In this document: piece by piece, positions 12,216-24,500 of the stretch | Numbering within the stretch: the first letter of the stretch is position 1 | Layout of the letters: each line of letters opens with the position of its first letter | DNA from: Calliphora vicina | Taxonomy: Eukaryota > Arthropoda > Insecta > Diptera > Calliphoridae | Length of the DNA stretch: 64,000 nt | Direction: 5' to 3' | Assembly (NCBI RefSeq): GCF_958450345.1 | Contig: NC_088782.1 | Span: 121,689,980-121,753,979 of the forward strand | Translations under genes and position numbers: made by a program | The notes under the pieces: generated by a model | Databases searched by the model: none | What the model saw: the letters and a program-made list of their open reading frames with translations, nothing else | Told to the model about the DNA's origin: nothing

Positions 12216-13375
12216 AATTTAGTTGCTGGTGTGTTTAATGTACCACATATGTTTTGGATTTTCATTAAAACATTCATTATTTTCATTCTTAAAGGGAAAA
12301 TACGTCTAAACATTTTATTGTGTTTTCCCCACCAAACACATGTTATTATCTCACCCAGATCCTTTTCTTTTTTCAACCATAATTTTTCCTAAATAGTACG
12401 TGATATTTTTGTCAAAATTTCGTTTTAGTCTGTTGGTTCAACAATAGACTTTTGGTGACCAACATGTTATTATTGATTTTATTAACTGATTTTGTTAGAA
12501 AGGAAATTCCAAAGGATTTTTAGAAGACAAGTTGCTAAACGTGACTTGAACAACAAGTTTTAATTTTCCATCCAAAATGCACGTGCAAGTAATTTGCTAT
12601 ATCAACTGACCTCCAAGGTTTTAGTATGAGAAAATAAAATGTATATTTCCTGGTTTATTGTTTTATCTTATTAGATCTGCTTCTAAAAATAAAAGAATTG
12701 AAATTAAATGTATTTGAAATCAACGCCTTTTATTAAAAAAAATCCTTTTCCCAGGACTTTAGTCAATGAATAATGAATAAAACAATTTTGGAGAACAACT
12801 AATAATACAAAGAAAACTGATACATATAAGAGATAAAAAAGAAAGTTAGCTTTAATTTTGAAACATTTTTTAAATGAAATTTTAAAACTCAATTAAAACT
12901 CTCAGTTAAAGATCTTTAACAGAAATTTATAAAAATTCTTGAAAATATTATATCTTAATTTAGCCTAACGATTAGATTAGTTTGAAAGAAATATTTCTAA
13001 AATTTTCTTAACAATTTCTTTCATTGATAAACCTAACCTGGCTGTAGTTGATATCATGTCGCTTCCTGATAAGATACTCAAACTCATGACCACACAGACA
13101 CTGTGAATGCATAACCTTTTTCTTAAAGCAATATTATCAAGGAAGTAATTAGCACTATTTGTCTATTTATAGGCAGCTTGAGTTCATTGAGTAATAATGT
13201 CAAATATTATCTAATCCAATCCAAGAAAACAGATAAAAGCAAATAAAATTATTTAAGAAGATGCTACTCTTAAAATAAATGACACAATTTTCTTTATCAT
13301 TAAAGATAAGTTGACTTTTTAAATAAACCATGAAATCGAAGATTACAGGCCACACACATGTCTTACAAATGTCTT

Positions 13376-16300
13376 TGAAAGACAATTTTCTATATGAAAA
13401 ATTGTCTTCAATAAAGACAATTTTCTATATGAAAAATTGTCTTCAATAAAGACAATTTTCTATATGAAAAATTGTCTTCAATAAAGACAATTTTCTATAT
13501 GAAAAATTGTCTTCAATAAAGACAATTTTCTATATGAAAAATTGTCTTCAATAAAGACAATTTTCTATATGAAAAATTGTCTTCAATAAAGACAATTTTC
13601 TGTATGAAAAATTGTCTTCAATAAAGACAATTTTCTATATGAAAAATTGTCTTCAATAAAGACAATTTTCTATATGAAAAATTGTCTTCAATAAAGACAA
13701 TTTTCTATATGAAAAATTGTCTTTATGAAAGACAATTTTCTATATGAAAAATTGTCTTTATGAAAGACAATTTTCTATATGAAAAATTGTCTTTATGAAA
13801 GACAATTTTCTATATGAAAAATTGTCTTTATGAAAGACAATTTTCTATATGAAAAATTGTCTTTATGAAAGACAATTTTCTATATGAAAAATTGTCTTTA
13901 TGAAAGACAATTTTCTATATGAAAAATTGTCTTCAATAAAGACAATTTTCTATATGAAAAATTTTCTTCAATAAAGACAATTTTCTATATGAAAAATTTT
14001 CTTCAATAAAGACAATTTTCTATATGAAAAATTGTCTTCAATAAAGACAATTTTCTATATGAAAAATTGTCTTCAATAAAGACAATTTTCTATATGAAAA
14101 ATTGTCTTCAATAAAGACAATTTTCTATAAGAAAAATTGTCTTCAATAAAGACAATTTTCTATATGAAAAATTGTCTTCAATAAAGACAATTTTCTATAT
14201 GAAAAATTGTCTTCAATAAAGACAATTTTCTATATGAAAAATTGTCTTCAATAAAGACAATTTTCTATATGAAAAATTGTCTTCAATAAAGACAATTTTC
14301 TGTATGAAAAATTGTCTTCAATAAAGACAATTTTCTATATGAAAAATTGTCTTTATGAAAGACAATTTTCTATATGAAAAATTGTCTTTATGAAAGACAA
14401 TTTTCTATATGAAAAATTGTCTTTATGAAAGACAATTTTCTATATGAAAAATTGTCTTTATGAAAGACAATTTTCTATATGAAAAATTGTCTTTATGAAA
14501 GACAATTTTCTATATGAAAAATTGTCTTTATGAAAGACAATTTTCTATATGAAAAATTGTCTTTATGAAAGACAATTTTCTATATGAAAAATTGTCTTTA
14601 TGAAAGACAATTTTCTATATGAAAAATTGTCTTTATGAAAGACAATTTTCTATATGAAAAATTGTCTTTATGAAAGACAATTTTCTATATGAAAAATTGT
14701 CTTTATGAAAGACAATTTTCTATATGAAAAATTGTCTTCAATAAAGACAATTTTCTATATGAAAAATTTTCTTCAATAAAGACAATTTTCTATATGAAAA
14801 ATTTTCTTCAATAAAGACAATTTTCTATATGAAAAATTGTCTTCAATAAAGACAATTTTCTATATGAAAAATTGTCTTCAATAAAGACAATTTTCTATAT
14901 GAAAAATTGTCTTCAATAAAGACAATTTTCTATAAGAAAAATTGTCTTCAATAAAGACAATTTTCTATATGAAAAATTGTCTTCAATAAAGACAATTTTC
15001 TATATGAAAAATTGTCTTCAATAAAGACAATTTTCTATATGAAAAATTGTCTTCAATAAAGACAATTTTCTATATGAAAAATTGTCTTCAATAAAGACAA
15101 TTTTCTGTATGAAAAATTGTCTTCAATAAAGACAATTTTCTATATGAAAAATTGTCTTTATGAAAGACAATTTTCTATATGAAAAATTGTCTTTATGAAA
15201 GACAATTTTCTATATGAAAAATTGTCTTTATGAAAGACAATTTTCTATATGAAAAATTGTCTTTATGAAAGACAATTTTCTATATGAAAAATTGTCTTTA
15301 TGAAAGACAATTTTCTATATGAAAAATTGTCTTTATGAAAGACAATTTTCTATATGAAAAATTGTCTTTATGAAAGACAATTTTCTATATGAAAAATTGT
15401 CTTTATGAAAGACAATTTTCTATATGAAAAATTGTCTTTATGAAAGACAATTTTCTATATGAAAAATTGTCTTTATGAAAGACAATTTTCTATATGAAAA
15501 ATTGTCTTTCATAAAGACAATTTTCTATATGAAAAATTGTCTTTATGAAAGACAATTTTCTATATGAAAAATTGTCTTCAATAAAGACAATTTTCTATAT
15601 GAAAAATTGTCTTCAATAAAGACAATTTTCTATAAGAAAAATTGTCTTCAATAAAGACAATTTTCTATATGAAAAATTGTCTTCAATAAAGACAATTTTC
15701 TATATGAAAAATTGTCTTCAATAAAGACAATTTTCTATATGAAAAATTGTCTTCAATAAAGACAATTTTCTATAAGAAAAATTGTCTTCAATAAAGACAA
15801 TTTTCTATATGAAAAATTGTCTTCAATAAAGACAATTTTCTATATGAAAAATTGTCTTCAATAAAGACAATTTTCTATATGAAAAATTGTCTTCAATAAA
15901 GACAATTTTCTATATGAAAAATTGTCTTCAATAAAGACAATTTTCTGTATGAAAAATTGTCTTCAATAAAGACAATTTTCTATATGAAAAATTGTCTTTA
16001 TGAAAGACAATTTTCTATATGAAAAATTGTCTTTATGAAAGACAATTTTCTATATGAAAAATTGTCTTTATGAAAGACAATTTTCTATATGAAAAATTGT
16101 CTTTATGAAAGACAATTTTCTATATGAAAAATTGTCTTTATGAAAGACAATTTTCTATATGAAAAATTGTCTTTATGAAAGACAATTTTCTATATGAAAA
16201 ATTGTCTTTATGAAAGACAATTTTCTATATGAAAAATTGTCTTTATGAAAGACAATTTTCTATATGAAAAATTGTCTTTATGAAAGACAATTTTCTATAT

Positions 16301-18262
16301 GAAAAATTGTCTTTATGAAAGACAATTTTCTATATGAAAAATTGTCTTTATGAAAGACAATTTTCTATATGAAAAATTGTCTTCAATAAAGACAATTTTC
16401 TATATGAAAAATTTTCTTCAATAAAGACAATTTTCTATATGAAAAATTTTCTTCAATAAAGACAATTTTCTATATGAAAAATTGTCTTCAATAAAGACAA
16501 TTTTCTATATGAAAAATTGTCTTCAATAAAGACAATTTTCTATATGAAAAATTGTCTTCAATAAAGACAATTTTCTATAAGAAAAATTGTCTTCAATAAA
16601 GACAATTTTCTATATGAAAAATTGTCTTCAATAAAGACAATTTTCTATATGAAAAATTGTCTTCAATAAAGACAATTTTCTATATGAAAAATTGTCTTCA
16701 ATAAAGACAATTTTCTATATGAAAAATTGTCTTCAATAAAGACAATTTTCTGTATGAAAAATTGTCTTCAATAAAGACAATTTTCTATATGAAAAATTGT
16801 CTTTATGAAAGACAATTTTCTATATGAAAAATTGTCTTTATGAAAGACAATTTTCTATATGAAAAATTGTCTTTATGAAAGACAATTTTCTATATGAAAA
16901 ATTGTCTTTATGAAAGACAATTTTCTATATGAAAAATTGTCTTTATGAAAGACAATTTTCTATATGAAAAATTGTCTTTATGAAAGACAATTTTCTATAT
17001 GAAAAATTGTCTTTATGAAAGACAATTTTCTATATGAAAAATTGTCTTTATGAAAGACAATTTTCTATATGAAAAATTGTCTTTATGAAAGACAATTTTC
17101 TATATGAAAAATTGTCTTTATGAAAGACAATTTTCTATATGAAAAATTGTCTTTCATAAAGACAATTTTCTATATGAAAAATTGTCTTTATGAAAGACAA
17201 TTTTCTATATGAAAAATTGTCTTTCATAAAGACAATTTTCTATATGAAAAATTGTCTTTCATAAAGACAATTTTCTATATGAAAAATTGTCTTTCATAAA
17301 GACAATTTTCTATATGAAAAATTGTCTTTCATAAAGACAATTTTCTATATGAAAAATTGTCTTTCATAAAGACAATTTTCTATATGAAAAATTGTCTTTC
17401 ATAAAGACAATTTTCTATATGAAAAATTGTCTTTCATAAAGACAATTTTCTATATGAAAAATTGTCTTTCATAAAGACAATTTTCTATATGAAAAATTGT
17501 CTTTCATAAAGACAATTTTCTATATGAAAAATTGTCTTTCATAAAGACAATTTTCTATATGAAAAATTGTCTTTCATAAAGACAATTTCCTATATGAAAA
17601 ATTGTCTTTCATAAAGACAATTTCCTATATGAAAAATTGTCTTTCATAAAGACAATTTCCTATATGAAAAATTGTCTTTCATAAAGACAATTTCCTATAT
17701 GAAAAATTGTCTTTCATAAAGACAATTTCCTATATGAAAAATTGTCTTTCATAAAGACAATTTCCTATATGAAAAATTGTCTTTCATAAAGACAATTTCC
17801 TATATGAAAAATTGTCTTTCATAAAGACAATTTCCTATATGAAAAATTGTCTTTCATAAAGACAATTTTCTATATGAAAAATTGTCTTTCATAAAGACAA
17901 TTTTCTATATGAAAAATTGTCTTTCATAAAGACAATTTTCTATATGAAAAATTGTCTTTCATAAAGACAATTTTCTATATGAAAAATTGTCTTTCATAAA
18001 GACAATTTTCTATATGAAAAATTGTCTTTCATAAAGACAATTTTCTATATGAAAAATTGTCTTTCATAAAGACAATTTTCTATATGAAAAATTGTCTTTC
18101 ATAAAGACAATTTTCTATATGAAAAATTGTCTTTCATAAAGACAATTTTCTATATGAAAAACTGTCTTCAGAAGACTGTTTTATATATGAAAAATTGTCT
18201 TTCATAAAGACAATTTTCGATATGAAAAATTGTCTTTCATATAGCAAACTGTCTTTCATAAA
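13376..18262. repeat. Hairpin satellite B, 35-bp units
   Basis: About 140 tandem 35-bp units with arms GACAATTTTC and GAAAAATTGTC around TATAT. Three spacer types occur in blocks: CTTCAATAAA, CTTTATGAAA and CTTTCATAAA, the last two being inversions of each other inside GTCTTT..AAAGAC. A marker unit with TGTAT in place of TATAT occurs at 13601, 14301, 15106, 15946 and 16751. This gives higher-order periods of 700, 805, 840 and 805 bp (20, 23, 24 and 23 monomers). From about 17580 to 17850 a TTTCC sub-variant has spread. The final units (18160-18262) are degenerate. Confidence 0.97.
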
Positions 18263-20589
18263 GAAAACTGTCTTGGAATGCCACTTTGCATAGAAAACAC
18301 ATGCTAAACTTAATATTAAACTAAACTAAAAATTAGCTAAAGCTCTATTTAAGAGTATGTCTACTTCTTGGTTACTTTTGTGTGAGAGTAGGAGAGGCAA
18401 AAATATAGCTTTTTGCTATGAATAAAAAGAGGGCTTTAATGTGGAATGGAGTAAATAGTAAACTAGTGTTAAGAGAATTAAAAGCATACACTCTTAAATA
18501 ATATATTTATCTAAAAAAAATATCTTTGTTGCACTGGTAAGTTTCATAATGAAAAACTGACATTAACGCACTAATATAGAACTGTTAAAAAAACAGTTTA
18601 AAAAACTCGAATTACTATTTTTAATAATCAATATTATTTAAAGTTTTTCTCCAAATTTGGTGCTCTTTTTAATGAGTTTTTTAGGAAATAAATCTAAACA
18701 AGTAAAGAAATGTTTTTCAAAGTATTTCTCTACTATATTTGACCTTAAAGACATCGAGTTTAAAAGGCATAAATAATAATGTATTATGTAAATTGCTTCT
18801 ACTTACAATATGTGTTGTACTGAGGCAATGTCTTTCCAAGGCAGTTTCTATATAGAAAATTGCATTGTAAGACAGTAGTATCTATGGTAGATAGTTTCCT
18901 ATATGAAAATTGTGTTCGTAGTACAGCTTTCTACGAGAAAAGTGATTTTGGGAAACAGTTTTCTATATGAAGAGTGTTTTGTTAGGTATTTTTCTATATG
19001 AGAAGAGTCTTTCAAAGACAGTTTTGAAGACAGTTTTCTATATGAAGGTTGCGTTTAAAATAATTTATGTTTATTACTTCTTTAACTTCTTTTACCAAAA
19101 AAAACTTGTAAAATTTTTCATAATCTCCCTCTTCTCATATTTTCTACTGAGTAAACTAACCAAAAGTAAAATTGTCACTAACTCCTTGTTTATTGTCACA
19201 ATTTAAACTCGTTTTAGTTGCTGCATCTTTATATTACATTTTGGCTTACAAGCAATTATCATTAAATCTTGGCGTGGTCCATTTGAAATTGACCACAAAA
19301 GGTTGTCTTCGCTGTTGTTGCTCTGTTGCAAGTTTCGTTTTTGCATAAGTTTATAATGTTTTTTTGTGCTAACCGCACAACATTAAACCAGTTTAAATGA
19401 GTCTCCAACAAAGTTTAATGAAATAAAATCAAAACTAAAGCATTTCTCTTTATGCTGTTTTACGCCTTTAGAGAATTATTGTGGTTTATTTGAATTGTGT
19501 GGTTTTTGCTAGTGATTTTCACAAATCGACAGCTTTTGATAATTATGGATATTGGGTTATTTAAATCAATTGGGAGAATCAACTGCCAAAGGAATTGAGC
19601 AACTATAATACACAGTTTTGTTTCTGTGTTTCATCAATTAGTTTGTAAAAAGAATATGTGGTTGATATAATTTATGGGAAAATTTTAATTTAACGAAAAC
19701 AAAACAATTACTTTCAATCAATAAATAAAATTTAGTCCAAGATTTGTAGAAATATTAAAATTATAGAATCTAGGTTTCTTAAAACTTATGGAAACATTTC
19801 AATATATAAACTAATATTATTTGAAACTTCCCTTCATTCTAATGCCCGCTCCATTTTGCGCATATAACCTGCTGGTATTATTTTGCCATACACTATTTCC
19901 CCCTTCTAGTAATTAAATATTTCATCACATTGAAAACAACCTTGAACTTCTATTGCAGCAAACGATTTACTTAACATCTACCATACAACATTTTTTTTCT
20001 CATTTGCAATAGCATTACCTTGTTTCTGGTTTATTACCACAAGTTTAAATCATGATTTGACTTGCATTTTTGCACAACAGGTGCAAATCTCTACATATAA
20101 AATCAAATACACTTCATGGTACTTTAATAGCATGACATTGCTTGCCACAGCATCACAGCATCTTGTTGGATGTACTCTACTCCACACCCAAGTGGCATCC
20201 AAAAAGGGGGAGCTTCTGTTGAAGGTACAGGTATTTAATACTTGAGATTGTTTTCAACTTTAAGTTAAAAAAAAGTATTTCACAAGATTGCAATTTTATT
20301 TTTGCAGCTGTTGTTTCAATGCATGTCCAAGCATGTCAGATTTAAAGAAAGTGTAACAAAAATTTAAGTACTGTTTAATGCTCTAAAAGAAGAAATCTTT
20401 AGAAATAAACTTGAAAACAGTAAAAAGGGATGCAAAATAAAATACAAGTTTTCAGGACTTGTTTTAATGATTTTCACATAAAAACTTTTCTTATATCACA
20501 AACGAAAGAGTTAAGACAAAAACTTTTTAAGTTCAAAAAAATAATTGTTATCAGAATTTATCATATTTATCACAGCCTGCAAATTGTTT
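18263..20589. other. Non-coding island with decayed satellite monomers
   Basis: Mostly unique AT-rich DNA. Between about 18830 and 19055 there are isolated, decayed hairpin monomers (cagttttctatatgaa words). Two E-box heptamers lie at 20077 and 20304. Open frames at 18967-19206 and 20057-20245 are repeat-derived or featureless. No gene is supported. Confidence 0.6.
20077..20310 (+). promoter_or_regulatory. Pair of proneural-type E-boxes
   Basis: ACAGGTG at 20077-20083 and GCAGCTG at 20304-20310 both match RCAGSTG, the binding consensus of Achaete/Scute-Daughterless dimers. They are 220 bp apart in a non-repetitive island, 12 kb upstream of the long Brd-family gene. No Su(H) octamer is between them, so an enhancer role is only a possibility. 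Confidence 0.25.
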
Positions 20590-22045
20590 TTGTAAGACAG
20601 TTTTCCATAAGAGAAAAATCTTTACTAGAGACACATCTCTATAGGAAAATAGTCTTGAAAATACATTTTCTATATGAAAACAGTCTATCGAAGACAGTTC
20701 TCTATATGAAAACAGTCTACCGAAGACAGTTCTCTACATGAAAACAGTCTACCGAAGACAGTTTTCTATATAAAAACAGTCTTGAAAATACAGTTTTCTA
20801 TAGGAAAACAGTCTTTAAAATACAGTTTTCTATAGGAAACGGTCTACCAAAGACAGTTTTCTATATAAAAACAGTCTACTGAAGACAGTTTTCTATATGA
20901 AAACAGTCTTCTGAAGACAGTCTTCTACAGACAGTTTTCTATATAAATACAAACTTCCGAAGACAGTTCTGAAGACAGTTTTCTATATGAAAACAGTCTT
21001 CTGAAGACAGTTTTCTATATGAAAACAGTCTTCTGAAGACAGTTTTCTATATGAAAACAGTCTTCTGAAGACAGTTTTCTATATGAAAACAGTCTTCTGA
21101 AGACAGTTTTCTATATGAAAACAGTCTTCTGAAGACAGTTTTCTATATGAAAACAGTCTTCTGAAGACAGTTTTCTATATGAAAACAGTCTTCTGAAGAC
21201 AGTTTTCTATATGAAAACAGTCTTCTGAAGACAGTTTTCTATATGAAAACAGTCTTCTGAAGACAGTTTTCTATATGAAAACAGTCTTCTGAAGACAGTT
21301 TTCTATATGAAAACAGTCTTCTGAAGACAGTTTTCTATATGAAAACAGTCTTCTGAAGACAGTTTTCTATATGAAAACAGTCTTCTGAAGACAGTTTTCT
21401 ATATGAAAACAGTCTTCTGAAGACAGTTTTCTATATGAAAACAGTCTTCTGAAGACAGTTTTCTATATGAAAACAGTCTTCTGAAGACAGTTTTCTATAT
21501 GAAAACAGTCTTCTGAAGACAGTTTTCTATATGAAAACAGTCTTCTGAAGACAGTTTTCTATATGAAAACAGTCTTCTGAAGACAGTTTTCTATATGAAA
21601 ACAGTCTTCTGAAGACAGTTTTCTATATGAAAACAGTCTTCTGAAGACAGTTTTCTATATGAAAACAGTCTTCTGAAGACAGTTTTCTATATGAAAACAG
21701 TCTTCTGAAGACAGTTTTCTATATGAAAACAGTCTTCTGAAGACAGTTTTCTATATGAAAACAGTCTTCTGAAGACAGTTTTCTATATGAAAACAGTCTT
21801 CTGAAGACAGTTTTCTATATGAAAACAGTCTTCTGAAGACAGTTTTCTATATGAAAACAGTCTTCTGAAGACAGTTTTCTATATGAAAACAGTCTTCTGA
21901 AGACAGTTTTCTATATGAAAACAGTCTTCTGAAGACAGTTTTCTATATGAAAACAGTCTTCTGAAGACAGTTTTCTATATGAAAACAGTCTTCTGAAGAC
22001 AGTTTTCTATATGAAAACAGTCTTCTGAAGACAGTGTATCTATAT
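20590..22045. repeat. Hairpin satellite C, 32-bp units
   Basis: The array starts with diverged monomers (20590-20960) and becomes almost perfectly homogeneous from about 20975 to 22035. The period is 32 bp (gacag at 21006, 21038 and so on). Arms are GACAGTTTTC and GAAAACAGTC around TATAT, with spacer TTCTGAA. The right arm differs from a perfect palindrome by one base. The change from diverged edge to homogenised centre is typical of unequal exchange. An open frame at 20430-20741 runs into these monomers and is not a gene. Confidence 0.97.
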
Positions 22046-23064
22046 AAGAAGTTTTCTATATGAAATCTATATGAAAATTATATTTTTAAATCAGTTTTCT
22101 CTATTAAAAGTGTATTTGTAAGGCAGTTTTCTAATAATATTTTTTCCTTCTACATTTTTTTTATATGTATTTACAATTTTGAAATTCTAAACACGTTTAA
22201 TGATAAATGAAGAAAAACAAACATAAATAAACATTATTTACCTTTCATGCACAAACAAAACAGGATATTTTAATATCTAAACGTGTCTAAAAGTTGGTGT
22301 GGGGGGATTTAAATGGAGAGTTTTTGTAGCCGCAAACAACAGAGTTATTTGCTTTAAGAATATATCAGCTATTTGTGTATTAGGGAAACAAATAAAGAAA
22401 GACAACAAAATTGTACATAAACAACAATATTTATCATAAGAAAAACGTAGTGAAAATAAATAAAAAATATTATTTTAATGATAAGATAGGGAAAAAAGGT
22501 ACAGGTTCCAAGGTACCTGTACGTTTTTGGAGTTGTGTTTAAAATTTGAAATATTTATTTATTTAATTGAAGAAATTTAGGAAATTGTTTAGTAATGAAA
22601 AAACACTTGTATTTTCAAAAAAAAAGAGTCAAGTGTTTAAGAAAATTTATTTGATTTTTAATAAAATAATATTTTCTTTTAATGAAATAATATTTTCTTA
22701 AATGTTTTTTGTGTTTTTTTTTTTGACTTACAGTAAACCCGTTTACCACACCTATATTTTATTTCACTTTTGTTGTTATTTTTTCCTTAGAAGATTGTTT
22801 TTTTTTTATTACAAGACTCTTTAGTGTCTGCTTTATATTAAAAGTTTCTTTAACATGAAAACACGCCAAAAATTGTTATTTCTTTAATATATATTATTTT
22901 TATTTTCTTGTCTTTAATACTAAAGCCAGTTTGTCTGTTTTTCGTTGCAAAGCTCTACGGAGACCAGGGAATTTACAACAAAAAAAACTGAAACAGTGCA
23001 GTAGTTCAGACTGGTTGAATAGGCTACTACTATACTAAGGATGTGGGAAAACAAATTTGACAAT
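22046..23064. other. Non-coding spacer between satellites C and D
   Basis: AT-rich DNA with a few decayed monomers (22046-22130), a perfect 8-bp inverted repeat (22499-22521) and a TGTGGGAA octamer at 23042-23049. No credible gene. The minus-strand frame at 22920-23144 runs out of satellite D. Confidence 0.6.
22499..22521. repeat. GTACAGGT/ACCTGTAC dyad
   Basis: GTACAGGT, about 7 bp, then ACCTGTAC forms a perfect inverted repeat. Each half contains the CAGGT core used by Zelda, Snail and other zinc-finger factors. No function is assigned. Confidence 0.5.
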
Positions 23065-24022
23065 ACAAATGTCTTTTCAAGACATTTTTCTATATGAAAA
23101 TTGTCTTGACAAGACAGTTTTCTATATGAAAATTGTCTTGACAAGACTGTTTTCTATATGAAAATTGTCTTGACAAGACAGTTTTCTATATTAAATTGTC
23201 TTGACAAGACAGTTTTCTATATGAAAATTGTCTTGACAAGACAGTTTTCTATATTAAATTGTCTTGACAAGACAGTTTTCTATATGAAAATTGTCTTCAC
23301 AAGACAGTTTTCTATATGAAAATTGTCTTCACAAGACAGTTTTCTATATGAAAATTGTCTTCACAAGACAGTTTTCTATATGAAAATTGCCTTCACAAAA
23401 CAGTTTTCCATATGAAAATTGTCTTCACAAGACAGTTTTCTATATGAAAATTGTCTTCACAAGACAGTTTTCTATATGAAAATTGTCTTCACAAGACAGT
23501 TTTCTATATGAAAATTGTCTTCACAAGACAGTTTTCTATATGAAAATTGTCTTCACAAGACAGTTTTCTATATGAAAATTGTCTTCACAAGACAGTTTTC
23601 TATATAAAAATTGTCTTCACAAGACAGTTTTCTATATGAAAATTGTCTTCACAAGATAGTTTTCTATATGAAAATTGTCTTCACAAGACAGTTTTCTATA
23701 TGAAAATTGTCTTCACAAGACAGTTTTCTATATGAAAATTGTCTTCACAAGACAGTTTTCTATATGAAAATTGTCTTCACAAGACAGTTTTCTATATGAA
23801 AATTGTCTTCCCAAGATAGTTTTCTATATGAAAATTGTCTTCACAAGATAGTTTTCTATATGAAAATTGTCTTCACAAGACAGTTTTCTATATGAAAATT
23901 GTCTTCACAAGATAGTTTTCTATATGAAAATTGTCTTCACAAGACAGTTTTCTATATGAAAATTGTCTTCACAAGACAGTTTTCTATATGAAAATTGTCT
24001 TGACAAGGCAGTTTTCTATATG
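23065..24022 (+). repeat. Hairpin satellite D, forward half, 32-bp units
   Basis: Thirty or so 32-bp units with arms GACAGTTTTC and GAAAATTGTC around TATAT. The spacer is TTGACAA at the left edge and TTCACAA in the centre. It meets an oppositely oriented half at about 24022, where the last unit is truncated (tctatatgactgtcttgtc). Confidence 0.95.
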
Positions 24023-24500
24023 ACTGTCTTGTCAAGACAATTTTCATATAGAAAACTGTCTTGTCAAGACAATTTTCATATAGAAAACTGTCTTGTCAAG
24101 ACAATTTTCATATAGAAAACTGTCTTGTCAAGACAATTTTCATATAGAAAACTGTCTTGTCAAGACAATTTTCATATAGAAAACTGTCTTGTCAAGACAA
24201 TTTTCATATAGAAAACTGTCTTGTCAAGACAATTTTCATATAGAAAACTGTCTTGTCAAGACAATTTTCATATAGAAAACTGTCTTGTCAAGACAATTTT
24301 CATATAGAAAACTGTCTTGTCAAGACAATTTTCATATAGAAAACTGTCTTGTCAAGACAATTTTCATATAGAAAACTGTCTTGTCAAGACAATTTTCATA
24401 TAGAAAACTGTCTTGTCAAGACAATTTTCATATAGAAAACTGTCTTGTCAACATAATTTTCATATAGAAAACTGTCTTGTCAAGACAAGACAAGAAATTT
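24023..24500 (-). repeat. Hairpin satellite D, inverted half
   Basis: About 14 units that are the exact reverse complement of the TTGACAA-type units of the forward half: ttttcatatagaaaa core, spacer CTTGTCAAG. With the forward half they make an inverted repeat with arms of about 450 bp. The last unit is truncated (gacaagacaag) before unique DNA at 24500. Confidence 0.95.

Larger units (their letters stand above)
10746..13375. other. Non-coding island with large fold-back
   Basis: Unique AT-rich DNA. The only notable structures are a 176-bp inverted repeat (11667-11842) and a Su(H)-type octamer (12208-12215). Overlapping frames on both strands at 12191-12392, 12704-12892 and 13200-13385 show no domain or codon signal, so no gene is called. 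Confidence 0.6.

Noticed and set aside
20430..20741. 103-codon open frame
   Set aside because: Its C-terminal half is a translation of satellite C monomers; no start context or promoter.
23042..23049. TGTGGGAA Su(H) octamer
   Set aside because: Real sequence match, but isolated at the edge of satellite D with no partner sites; not kept as a regulatory call.
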